DNA of 64,000 bases from Tolypeutes matacus (lineage: Eukaryota > Chordata > Mammalia > Cingulata > Chlamyphoridae), in NCBI GenBank assembly GCA_026826555.1, contig JAKSZT010054334.1, forward strand, positions 29,670,447 to 29,734,446, written 5' to 3'. The position numbers were made by a program, and so were the translations under genes. Under the pieces are notes generated by a model, which ran no database searches, had not been told where the DNA came from, and saw nothing but the letters and a program-made list of their open reading frames with translations. Numbering within the stretch: the first letter of the stretch is position 1; each line of letters starts with the position of its first letter. Positions 44,990-56,763 of the stretch are shown here, in pieces.

Positions 44990-47900
44990 GAGAAACATTA
45001 GCCAATAGAAACAGATCCACAGGGCTTCAGACACAGACTTTAAAATAACTATACATAGTATATTTTAAAATAAAAAAGAAAGAGTGAGAATTTCATCAGA
45101 GAAGTAGAAATTATGAAAAGGAAACAAAATGGAAATTCTAGAACTGAAATATGCAGCTGATAGTATGAACTCAATGAATGGGTAGAACAGCAGACATCTC
45201 ATAGATGAAAGAAAATTAGTAAACTAGAAAATGGGTGAGAACAAAATATTAAGAATGAAGCATGGAGGGATGAAAGATTGGAAAATACAGAAGAGATGGT
45301 AAGCAACATAATAAACACAATAAGAAAATGTAACATATATATGTATAATTTGCAGGCAAGACATATGGGACAGTAAATGAAGCAGAAGTTATTTGAAATC
45401 ATAATGACTAATTTTACAAAAATGATAAAAATATATCAAACCATGGAGTCAAGAGGCACTATGAACTCTTAGCAAATAAATCAGTTGAGAAAAGGCAAAG
45501 AAAAACATTAAAGATAGTAAAAGATGGTCTTCAGAGGGGCTAGAGTTATGGTAGTAGCTGACATAATAAGAAACAATGAAAGACAGAAAAAAGTGGAATG
45601 ATATCAACAAAGTGCAGAAAGAAAATAGTTGTCCACATAAAAGAATAACTTCTCTGATAGTCAACATCTCAGAGATTTTAGTCTCACTAAAGGAAACATC
45701 TAAGAATGTTCTGTATGCAGGAGAAAATTAATCCTATACAGAAAGTAGGATTGGAAATAGGGAATGAAATAAAGGGCACTGAAAATGATAAATGTATGAG
45801 TAAATCTAAATAAACACTTACTGTATAAGACATTTTAATAATAACTTTTGGAGTCTAAAACTTAAAAAGTAAAATACATACAAAAATTAAGAAATAAAAT
45901 ACTGTAAAATCATCACACACTTGGAAGGGGATAAACAGTGTTAAATAATTCTGGATGGGAAGAAAAACAAATATTAGACTTAGATTTAATAAATTTGCAT
46001 ATTATAAACTCTAGGAAACCCACTGAAATATATAGTAAAAGAATATATAACTAGCAAACTAGTAGAGCAGGAAAAATGGAATAAAACTGCTCAAATAATC
46101 CAAAAGAAGTTGAGATAAAAGAGAGAAGAAATACAGACAAAGTAGGACAAATAGTGAGTAAATATTAAGAAGATTGCTATACTTAAGCCCTAATACATAA
46201 ATAAATACATTAAATATAAAGGACTAAATGATTGAATTAAAAGAAGAGGTTTGCCACACTCAACCAAACTCAACTCTATGCTGCTGATGAGGCACCACTT
46301 TAAGTAGGTTACAGACAGATTGATTGCTAATGATGAAAACCAAGCACTCTGCAAGTAGTAACCAAAAGAAAGCTGGTAAAGCTACCAGAAAACATTAATT
46401 GACCAAAAAAGTATGCATAATGCTAAAAACTCTATTCACCAGAAAGATGTAATAAATAATTTGTACAAATCTAGTAGCATGACCTCAAAATAAGTATAAT
46501 AAAAATTGACAAAATTAAAATGCGAAATAGACAAATCCAAAGTTACAAAGGAAGAGTTTAAACACAAGTTCTTTTGTAACAAATGGAGAAAAACTAAGTG
46601 ATAATATGAAATATTTGAATAATTCATTAACAAATATAACCTAATACAAACACAAGTGCACACACATACACACGTAAAACTTCACCCAACAATTTTAGAA
46701 TACATTTTTAAACATAAATGAAGCAGTAACAAAAATGTTTCATATGCTGCCCCACAAATCATGGCTCAACAAATCTCAAAGAATTGAAATCATACAGGCT
46801 GTATTCTCTAATCACAGTGTAACTAGAAATCTGATAAAAATCTATTTGAAAAATCCTTATATATTGAAAGGTAAGATACTTCTAAATTATGGACTGTCAT
46901 GGAGGAAATCACAATGACAGTTAGAGACTATTTTGAATTGAATACAAATAAAATACTTCTTTTCAAAACTTGCATGTTTCTGTTAAAGTATGTTTACAGG
47001 AAAACTTGCATCCCTAAAAATGAATATATTAGAAAAGAAAAGCTGAAAATCAATCATCTAAACATCCATCTTAAGAACTTAGAAAGAGAAAAGCAAATTA
47101 AACCCAAAGTAGAAGAACGGAAATATTATTCAGCTATAAATAAATATAAAAAGATTAATGAAATTGATAAATCTTTGGTGAGATTGAATAAAATAAAAAG
47201 AGAAGATACAAGTAACCAACAACAGAAATCTGAATGGGGACATTTTACAAGGCTTAAAAAGATTAGAAGAGCATAATAAAAAGTAAGTAAAGAAATAATA
47301 TAATCATCAAATAAAATAGACACATTCCTAGAATGTTACAACTTATCAAAATTCACATAAAATACAAAATATTTATAATTCTGTATTTATTACATATGCA
47401 TATGACTTTATTGAATAAGTATATGATTTCCCCAAAAGAAAATTCATAGCTAGTCTGGATACCTCCATCAGTGACTCATACCCATACCAAACATTAAAAC
47501 AAGAAATGACAATTTTGCTCTTCGTGAAAATATCTATGAAGTCAAAATATCTAGCACATGTGCAACAGATCTAATGGAACTTTCAGAGGGGAATATTAAT
47601 AATTGAAATAAAACTTACTGAATAAATTAACAACACATAAGCATAATTGAGGAAAGACTTAACCTGTAAGATAGACTACAGCATAGAAAAGCATAAAGAT
47701 GGAATGTATGGAAGTGGCGAGTGGCATGGAGGACTGAATGAGAAGTCTAACAACATATCTTAGCACTGTCCCAAAAGTAGAAAATAGAATGAAGGAGGAG
47801 CAATGTTCAAAGAGATCAATTAGCTGATAATTAAAGGATACAGATTCTAAAGATACAGAAAGCACCACATATTCAAAGCAGAAAATTTCAAAAAGAAATG

Positions 47901-48240
47901 TGTAGAAAGCCTGGTTTAAAAGGCAGCCAGAGAGAAAGAATAAATTCCCTACATAGCACAACAGTTTGAGTGTCAGCAGACTTTTTAACAGAAACTTGGA
48001 AGCCAGATGATAGCAGAAAAAAATTTCAAAGTGTTCATTGAAAATAATTATAAATTAGAATGGTATAGCTAGCAAACATATTTTCCAAACCCAGGAGTGA
48101 AATACATTTTCAGAAAAGCAAAATCTGTGTCCATTTACCACTAATCAACTTCAATAAAGGAACATCTAAAGGTTTTTCTCCAAGAAGATAGAAAATAACC
48201 CCAGAGGGAAGAGGCAAGCAAAAAAGTGTGAAAAAAATTT
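44990..48240 (+). mobile_element. ancient L1/HAL1-like chain, sense
   Basis: The ORF1-like part (45040-45900) reads GAAATTCTAGAACTGAAATATG, AATTAGTAAACTAGAAAATGG, ATAATGACTAATTTTAC and CTATGAACTCTTAGC. An ORF2-like piece follows (46735-47276; residues GLSWRKSQ and an IEIIQAVFSNHSVT block). A second ORF1-like piece lies at 47640-48240 (GAATGAGAAGTCTAACAACAT; AAACTTGGAAGCCAGATGATAGC). All frames are broken. The doubled ORF1 suggests two insertions or a rearranged copy. Confidence 0.7.
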
Positions 48241-48249
48241 TGCATTTAC

Positions 48250-48660
48250 TATCTAATGCTGAGTAATAAATCAGCCTACAACTTAGTGGCTTAAGACAAA
48301 GAATCATTTATTTCTTTGGGGGTGGCTTCGCTACGTGATCATGTCTTGCTGTATCTTGAGGCTGCAATTGTGTGTCATCTGGGGCTGCAGTGATATGAGG
48401 GTATAACTGGCACTATGGCCTCCACCTCCAAGGATCACATGATTGGCAAGTTGGTGCTGGTACCAACTTTCCATGATAGTGCTTGGATGCCTTCAGAGCA
48501 TGGCAGCCTAATTCATCCAGAATGAGCCATACAAGACACCAAGGTGGAAGTTAAAATGCCTTTATGAGGCAGTCACACCCCATTCTGCTCTATTCTATTG
48601 ATCACTTGGCTGGCCATGATATAATGTGAGAAGACATTATACAAAGCCTTGGAATATGTA
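48250..48660 (-). mobile_element. ancient LTR/MER-type repeat, family unresolved
   Basis: GAGTAATAAATCAGCCTACAAC followed by TTAGTGGCTTAAGACAAAGAATC, GGGGCTGCAGTGATATGAGGG and CAAGGTGGAAGTTAAAATGCC matches a very common old mammalian repeat with a TTAGTGGCTTAAAACAACA start. I am unsure whether it is an LTR or a MER-type element. Confidence 0.5.
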
Positions 48661-50440
48661 GTTAGAGACAAACAAACATTATATTAATAGCATAATACTA
48701 ATAAAGTCTCAATTTTGAAAAGGAAAACAAAATTAGAGGATGGCGTTATCATAAAAATTTTAAGGGACATGATCAGAGTTAAATTGTTTAATGACTTTTA
48801 ACTTTTCAAGAAGGAGGTAAAGAAACTAATGTACAATTTTGTGCACACAGTAAAAACTTTAATGGTTAAAAAAAAATTGGAATAAGGGGCATACATTTTA
48901 AATAATAGAGAAAAAGAAGAAGAAAAAAAGAAGCAAACAAACAAAAATATTAATCACTAGAAATATAAGAAATAATATGCAAGAAGCATACAAAAATGGA
49001 ACTATAAGAAAGCACAGAAAAATATGGTATAAATCAGTTCTGAGATATCAGTAATCACATTAAATGCAAGAAGAAATTTGCCATTTAAAAGAGAGTGATT
49101 TCCAGCTTAGATAAAAATATATCAAATTCAATTATATGTGAAAAAAAAAACCTGTACAAAATAAGGGCATAAGAAGTTGACTGTACATGGTTGGAAAAAT
49201 ATATATGTATATATCAGGAAAATATAAAAACAACAAAAAAGGTGTGTGTAGCTATATTACTACCATTCAAAATATAGGGTACTCAGGATTAAGTATTTTT
49301 TAAAATGTCAAAAAAAAAAAAAAAAAACTTACTTGTTTATTTACATATATATTTATTTGGTGCAAAAAATTATTTAGTATTAAAGAAGATATTATTAATG
49401 GAGCATTATTTTATGTTGACATATAGGAAAATTCAATATCATAAAGATATGACTTCTCCAAAGGTTGCTTCTAATTTTTCAGGGAAATTCCAGTCAAAAT
49501 CCCAACATATTTTACTTAAAGATATTGACAAGCAAACTCTAAAATTTATGTAGAATGGCAAAAGCTGAAGAATAGTCAGGAGTTTCCTGAAGAAGAAAAT
49601 TAAGGTGGGAACACAAATAACTCATAACCATTAAAAAAAAGTTCCAATTCTTTAGTAATCAGAGAAATGAAAATTAAGATCACAATTAAAATGTTATTTT
49701 GCACCCATCAGATTGGGAAATGTTGAGAATTCTGAAAATACTAAGTGTTGATGAGGCTGAAAAGCAACAGATTTGCACAGAGAATACACAATAACCCGGA
49801 AATTTACTCTAGATATGTATACAAAGGAAATATTTCTCACAGGCTCCAGGAGGCAAATGCAAAAATATGGAAAATATCCAAAAAATTGTGGAATGAACAC
49901 AAATATACATACTTGCCCTATTTATAAAAGTTAAAAATAGAAACCCTCCAAATATCCATCTTCAGGAAAATGGATTTTAAAATGTGGCATATTCACATAA
50001 TGAAATTTTATACTGAAGTGAATATAAATGAATTGTTGATATATTCAATGATATGGATAAATCTTAGGAACTTAACATTGAGCAAACAGGCAATTTGGAA
50101 TTTGGAAGTATGTATAAATTGTGATATCATTCTAAGAAACTTAAACATAGCAAAACTAACAAATATATTGTTTTTGTTCATATATAAGTGGTAAAAGCAC
50201 AAACAAAACAAAAGAATAAAAAGCACAAATTTGGGAAGTGGTTTACTTTGGGTCAGATAGTTTATACAATATTTATGAAGCTTGAGTTTTTAAGTGAGTT
50301 TGGAAGTTGTTTCATAGTTTTATATATGTCTCCATAGTAAAAAATTGATAAATTCCATATATATATATTCATATATATGCACATCTATATATTTATTTTT
50401 ATATATATAAATAGTACCTAAAAAATAGAAAGAAACCAAA
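48661..50440 (+). mobile_element. ancient L1 ORF2 and 3' end, sense
   Basis: GACAAGCAAACTCTAAAATTTATG, GAAGAATAGTCAGGAGTTTCC, ATGTTATTTTGCACCCATCAGA and AAATATCCATCTTCAGGAAAATGG track the second half of L1 ORF2 in order. The open frames at 49745-49927 and 49970-50194 are fragments of this region. Confidence 0.7.
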
Positions 50441-50486
50441 GAAGTTGGGGACTGCCTCTAAGAAATCATATAAAAAACCAGAGGGT

Positions 50487-50579
50487 AGTGGGTGTAGCAT
50501 AGTGGTTGAGTGCCTGCTTCCCACGTACAAGGCCCTGGGTTCAATCCCTGGTACCTCCTAAAAACAACAACAACAAAAC
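50487..50579 (+). mobile_element. tRNA-Ala-like SINE, sense
   Basis: GTGGGTGTAGCATAGTGGTTGAGTGCC (A box) and GGCCCTGGGTTCAATCCCTGG (B box), then TACCTCCTA and an AACAACAACAA tail. AACCAGAGGG at 50476 and AACTAGAGGG at 50580 form a 10-bp TSD with one mismatch. It lacks the longer body of the DAS-SINE copies. Confidence 0.88.
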
Positions 50580-50849
50580 AACTAGAGGGGGGAGCTAAAT
50601 AGAAAATCAAAACAAAACAAAAAATAAATGCAAGACCAATCAAGTGGGGGAGGAAGCTGGCTACACCATCATATCTTTTCAACCGTATACCAAATTAATA
50701 TGTATTTGTAGTTGAAACAGTATTTTCACCATCTATCCACCAAAATGTATTCTAATTACAGCAACTTGACTCAAGACTGCAGAGTGAACCTATCACCATT
50801 ATCTAAACAGTCCTGCTAACATGTATTTAATTTCTACATTTAGGTAACT

Positions 50850-51045
50850 GTTCTAGATTTTTGTGTTTTTATCATTTAAATCTCCGAATAACCCCTTTAC
50901 ATAGGTTCTTTTGTTATTTACTCATGTTAGATAATGAAACAGAAGCACAGAGAGGTCAAGTCACTTATCCAAGTACCAACAGTTTATAAGTGGCAGGACT
51001 AAGATTTGAACCCAACAGTCTGACTCTGGAGTCCTCCATGTTAAA
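50850..51045 (-). mobile_element. MIR SINE, antisense
   Basis: GATAATGAAACAGAAGCACAGAGAGGTCAAGTC and GATTTGAACCCAACAGTCTGACTCTGGAG are near-consensus antisense MIR. Confidence 0.92.
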
Positions 51046-52254
51046 AGAAAGAAAAGCCTTTGATGTGAAAATTCTGCTTGTTGTTTTTACCTTACGGCTG
51101 TTTAAGTTCTTTTAATAGTAGGCCACTGAACTTCATTCTAATTTGAGCCAAAAAGGGAGAAGGTTTGGCAAGATACTGAGGCTGTTTTCAGAGAGGCTCT
51201 GAGAGAGGGCTGGAAAACCCAACTTCAGGAAAAGCAGGGTAATGGATAGGACCCAGAACACTCAGCAGCCTGAATGGCAGCTCACGGAGCACAGACATGG
51301 CCAGTATGATTTGGGTCGACAGAAGGCTAAAACAGACTCTACTTGCAATATACCAACAGATGAAAGGGTGGTCCCATTTCATCCCTACAGTGGCAAGAGG
51401 TCAGTGTTTCTCTAACTGCTAAAGTCCAATGGCCCCCCAGAATAATTTTCTATGAGCCACTGCCTCCCTCGATGGCATTGCCACTTGTTTTTCCTTCACC
51501 CGATATTGGCTCAGTTCTCTTGAATTTCCAGAAATGGGAAGGAAGGTGAGCATGAGGATCATGTATAGTCAGATTTTAAAACCTGTGCTGTAATGGAGTT
51601 TATTTTAATGCACTTTATGTCCTTACACCCTTTGATGAATGTCAGCCTGCAGGCAGACAAACAAGACTTGAATGTTAGATTCCAATTTTCTGTCTCGCAG
51701 GAATCTTGGAGGGTAGATAATATTACAGAATAGCCATCAATCAAAAATTTATGAGATTTGGTACTGAGGAGTTTTATCTAATAGAGAATCGGTAAAGTAA
51801 AGCAAAATTTGCTGTAGATAGGTAATAAAGAACTAGTTTATCTTTTGTATCTTCTTAAACTTATTTAAATGTTTATTATTAAATGTTTGAACATGTACAT
51901 TATATAAAGTACTGTATTTACGGAGATAAGTTCCAAAAATTAAGTTTAATAGAAACAATAGTTCAGAACCTATTAGGGTTAAAAATGTAACAACTTAAAA
52001 AAAAAAACAACAACAATTAATTCTATTTAATTCAATTTGCCTCGGTAGAAGTTAGTTTTGTGTATTAGTAATAGATAATGAAACTTGTTTCAGCTAGAAT
52101 TTGACAATAGAGGTAAATATTTGCATGAGCAAAATGGTTTTACAATTAAATTTGTAAAAGGAAACGAGACATATTTCCTTATTGTAACAATGCCCAAACT
52201 TTATAGAAATATTCTTTAATTTTATGGGTAGAGGAATTGACTCTGTCTTTATGG
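51046..52254. other. repeat-poor, no gene seen
   Basis: No repeat consensus or exon is recognised. Confidence 0.45.
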
Positions 52255-52620
52255 TGTGTTATTTATATTCATTCAACTAATAATTTTTTAAGACCAATTA
52301 TGTGTCAGGCACAATTTCTGGTGCTGGGATTTAAATAGTAAACTTACAAATTCTGTTCTACCAAGTTGCTAGTTAGTCTAATTGGTATGATAGAAAAGTG
52401 AACAGCTATCATCATCTACTCCAGTGTGATCAGGTTATGCAAAATTCAATTGCTGATAATTGGGCTCAGGTTAGAGAGTGGTTCATAAAGGATATGTGTT
52501 CCAGCTGAATCTTTAAAAATGATTGGGGATTTATTAGTTGGATTGTAGAATGGTGGTTCAAGGGTGTGTTGGAAGTGATTGTAAGAGGGTAAAAGCATTC
52601 TGCACAAAAGAACCTACAAG
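52255..52620 (-). mobile_element. L2 LINE, antisense
   Basis: ATTCATTCAACTAATAATTTTTTAAG, TGTGTCAGGCACAATTTCTGG and TTCCAGCTGAATCTTTAAAAATG follow the antisense L2 3' end. Confidence 0.65.
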
Positions 52621-54841
52621 GGTAATCATTAAGCAAAGAGGAATTCAGGCCCCAAAATACAGAGATTCAGAAAATAAAAATAGCAGTTAATCCATTTGGT
52701 GCCTGGGGAAACTGGATCCTTAACTTGCACTGACCTCAAACCAGCCAGAAACTGGTCTGCATTTTCTTTGTATCAGTGCCAGTCTGATTTATTTGCTTCC
52801 AACTCTAAGTAATGTATTCTTAGAGTCTCAATATGTTGTACAAGTTCTAGACATTGTAATTGTTAGCAGTCAGAGATCTATAAGAAACACATAGGGCGGC
52901 TTTAAAATACCCCCAATCTTTCAGAACTTTTCAAGAGAGGCAATGAAATAAATTGAATTTTCCAGCATCCTAGAGACATTCATGTATCAAAAGTACCCCT
53001 TTATAGCCCAAGGTTATACATCATATCTCCTCAGATTTCACTACAGTTTATTACAGTAAAAAAAAAAAAAAAAAAAAATTGACCAAAAACACCCACATGG
53101 ATCTGAGTGCATATTAAATTTACAAGCATCAAAGGAAGACAGACATATAATGATATGCAACCACATAAAAAATAATGTACAGAGCCCCTTGCCCTAAAAA
53201 CAGCTGTGGGGAAGTCTTTGATAAAAATTATCCAAGTATTGGAACATTACTTTAGACATCAACCTAAATTAAAAATACTATTAATTCATTTGGAAGTGTT
53301 GAACATGTAAGAATACTTTTTCTACCAGTGGAAACAAAGATGGAAAACTGTCAAATAATTATGAGTGCTTCAGAATTCTGAATGGCTTCCAGAAATTGAA
53401 TGTGGAACAGATGTCTGCCCATACAGTAAAAGCGATCTTATTAGTAAATGTTTCTTTAAATGAAACACACAATGACAAAAGTGATTCTTTAGCAGACTCC
53501 CAGTCCAAAAAAGAACTATTAGATAAGTTGGGAAAATATACCATTGTCTTTAAATTTCACAAATAAAGAATAGTCATTTAGAGGTATTTCCCTGGGATAC
53601 TTGAAAATAAAACATTATAATTCACTTATAATTCATTTTGGGGGGAGAAATGGTTAGTGAAAAGATTAGGCATTTGAAAGAGGGTTTAGTTTTCTTCCTC
53701 CTGAGTCATTGTTTTTTCAGTTTCAGTCACTAGTTATTTACTTTTGGTAGTCAGAAACATCAAAACAGATCCATGGAATTTAAGGAATAAATAGTACACA
53801 GTCTGGTCCCCAAAGAGGAAAAGTACTATTATTTATAAGAAAATTAAACGAGCCAATTTTACTTCAATGATTTCCATGATTGATTATCTGTATAGCTTTT
53901 TAATTTTTTCTGCTATTAAAGCAGGCTGGTTTTTGCTCTGCTTTTCTTGTCAAATTCATATGGGCAGTTTCATCTATGTGTTTGGTTAGATATTTGGAGT
54001 TGTCTTTCAAAAGGATGACATTTTCTTGACTGCTAAAATATGAATGAAGAAACATAGAATGTGGCATTCATTGTGCCACAGTTCCCTATACATTCTTTGA
54101 TACAGTTGGTTCTCAATAATTATTTCTTGATTTTTTGGAAAACTATGTCTCTAGTGAGGGCTATGGTATGTCTAGACGTTACCACCAGGGGTCAGCAGAG
54201 GCTGTGGCATCTCAAGACCTATAAATGGCTCTACCAGCTAAGACGGACTCTACCTCCAGCCGTGCTGGGTTGTGGTGCTCAGTTGGGGGTGCCCATCAGA
54301 ATGGCCTAGGTAGTTCTTTTCAAAAGTCATTTCTGGAAACTATACCACTATTGAATCATAATCTCTGGGGGGCTGGCTGGGGCATGTGCAGTTTCCAAAA
54401 GCTACTGGTTATTCTCTTGCATGAAATCGGTAAGGAGAAGAAAAGCAGGATGGGAAGGGACATCTATGCAGTAGGCAGAGAAACTATTGATTGCCAGTGT
54501 GAGTGCCTGCTTGCCCAGGGATGGACCTTAAAGGAACTGCTGAAATATGGATCCAAGATAAAAGGTTTTGACAGCTTATGTACATCTATCTGATCTCATA
54601 TTCTCTAGTCACATGAAAGGAAGAGGGTGAAACAGCTTGAACTCTTTTTCTGAGGTCTCCTAAGGACTCATATTTTAACAACTGTAAGTAGGTCCACAAA
54701 GACCTGTGACTCTTCTCTTTTGCTCAGGCTTTCTAATTGCTATTATCCCCCATGTCTGGGCCCCCTCTAACTTATGTCAGTGATTTCCCAAATAAGAAAA
54801 TGCTCCCTCTTTAGTTCCCTCTTTACCAAGCTTTTAATATT
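52621..54841. other. repeat-poor, no gene seen
   Basis: An A22 tract lies at 53058-53079. The 122-codon frame at 54225-54593 has no domain or splice context. Confidence 0.45.
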
Positions 54842-55275
54842 TGATATTGTATGTACCCCAGAAAACCGTGTTCTTTAAGTTGGTTCATTCCTGTGGGTGT
54901 AAACCATTGTGGGTGGGACTTTTTGATTAGGTTACTTCTGTTAAGACTAGGGTGGGTCTTAATCTTCTTACTGTACTCCTTTATAAGAGAATGAAATTCA
55001 GATGAAGGGAGAGAGAAAGCCAGAGGAAGCCAGAAGCTGAAGCAAAGAACTCGGAAGAAGAAGGAGAGACTAGCAGATGCCACCATGTGCCTTGCCATAT
55101 AACAAAGTCTAGGATTTCCGGCAGCCAGTCTTCAGGAGAAAGCATAGCCTGATGATGCCTTGATTTGGACATTTTCACAGCTTCAGAGCTGTAAGCCTGC
55201 AAGAAAATAAGCCTCCATTGTAAAAACCAACCCATTTCTAGTATATTGCATTTTGGCAGCCTAGCTGACTAGAAT
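54842..55275 (+). mobile_element. MaLR-like solo LTR
   Basis: TATGTACCCCAGAAAACCGTG, CCTGTGGGTGTAAACCATTG, CCTTTATAAGAGAATGAAATTCAG, GATGATGCCTTGATTTGGAC and a TTTTGGCAGCCTAGCTGACTAG end. Internal blocks are shared with the LTRs at 8826 and 33693. No viral genes are attached. The minus-strand open frames at 54823-55235 are spurious readings of it. Confidence 0.75.
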
Positions 55276-55684
55276 GTGTTATGTGGCGGTTAGAACACAT
55301 AGACCTGATTCTGTCTTGGATATAAAATTTATATTTTTAAGGTGAAGTCTCTTGCAAATGGCCACTCATTATGCTGGACTGAATGGTATGTAACCTTTTC
55401 TTTTAATCTTCCAGGATCAATATAAATGGTCTTTCCATTGGTTTCGTTGAGCAGAGTTGAATGTAGAGTATTCAAACAAGAATTGAATAAAGACTCTGGG
55501 ATAGCAAAGGAGAAAGAAACACAGAAAGTTCTGTGATTCTAGGTAATAATGCTTACAAATCAGATTTGCTTTCTGGGCAAAACCTAATTTTTCCAAGATA
55601 GACCCCAAGAAAAGAGGAGATGAATAAAATATTCCCCTCTTTTGATCAATCCACAACTCTGGAGTACTGCAAGCCTCATTCCCC

Positions 55685-55960
55685 AAATAGGTTGAAGAGT
55701 TTGAATTTTATTGTGAGTGTGATGGGAAGCCTTTGGAAGGAACACGTTTGATTTATGTTTAAAAGGGAAGAATCTAACTGCTCTATGATGAACAGATGGT
55801 AGGGAGATGAGAAGAAAATCAAGAAGATCAATTAGGAAGCTAAATGGTGATTTTGGAGAGATGTGATGGGGGTTTGGAATATGATGGTAGTGGTGGAGAT
55901 GCAGGAAACTAGTATTAGGATATGCTTTGGAATCCTGGGAAGAACTGGGCTAATTTTTGT
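55685..55960 (-). mobile_element. L2 LINE, antisense
   Basis: GAGTTTGAATTTTATTGTGAGTG, GATGGGAAGCCTTTGGAAGG, TTGATTTATGTTTAAAAGGG and CAATTAGGAAGCTAAATGG follow the antisense L2 consensus. Confidence 0.75.
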
Positions 55961-56475
55961 ATGGTGAGGTGGTGGGGGCAGGATCTTGGAAAATATGACT
56001 GAAAACACTATCCTTTCTTTCGGTCCTTGCCTAGGGCCATGAGTTGCTATTAGAGTTCATATCTTATTAAAGAAATGGGATTAGAGGAAGAACAAATGGG
56101 TTTATCCCTCTCTCTCCCACATTTTAAGGAGGTTAACATGTTTTCTTTCACTCAAACATATCTGCTAAAAATATCATATTATGAAAAAAAACATGTGACC
56201 TAACATTTATTATGCAGAAACAGGGAAAAGTACACAAGGTGGGACATAAAATGCCATGTAAAGCAAGACTGCTAGGAACTTGACAGAGGCACTGGGATAC
56301 CCAGGAGTTTGTTCAAATGGGGCATATAATTACATGTCTATTCCTGAGATCAACTGCTTAGATGTCAAAAATGTGAGGCATGGATTCCATATGTATTTTG
56401 TTGGACATTGGTTTTCACTAAATATGCATTTTTCAGTTTTCTGTCAGTGTTCTATTCTTTCCAGTGAGGTTCTGG

Positions 56476-56563
56476 TTCTTTCTTTCTTTCCTTATTCCCT
56501 CTCTCCTTCCTTCCCTCCTTCCCTCCCTCCCTCCCTCCTTCCCTTCCTTCCTTCTTTCTTTCC
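56476..56563. repeat. polypyrimidine CCTT/TTTC tract
   Basis: Almost 90 bp of C and T in the plus strand. It is interrupted once by A at 56494 and pure from 56495 to 56563. Purine-strand reading gives repetitive Glu/Gly/Arg/Lys frames that are not proteins. Confidence 0.95.
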
Positions 56564-56589
56564 ACATATGAGCAATTGAAAAAACAATG

Positions 56590-56763
56590 TAGCATAATGG
56601 CCTTATGAGGGCACTGGCCTGGGAGTCTGGATTTCTGTGTGTGAGATTGGCATCTCTTACCAAATAGCCAGGGCAAATCATTTGCCCTCCCTGGATACAA
56701 ATAGTTTGACTAGATGGTCCAAAAATACCTTCCAGCTCTAATGGTCTGTGACTGTGTTCTTTG
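56590..56763 (+). mobile_element. MIR SINE, sense
   Basis: GTAGCATAATGGCCTTATGAGG, CACTGGCCTGGGAGTCTGG, AGATGGTCCAAAAATACCTTCC and AGCTCTAATGGTCTGTGAC match a MIR subfamily with the long 3' region. Confidence 0.82.
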
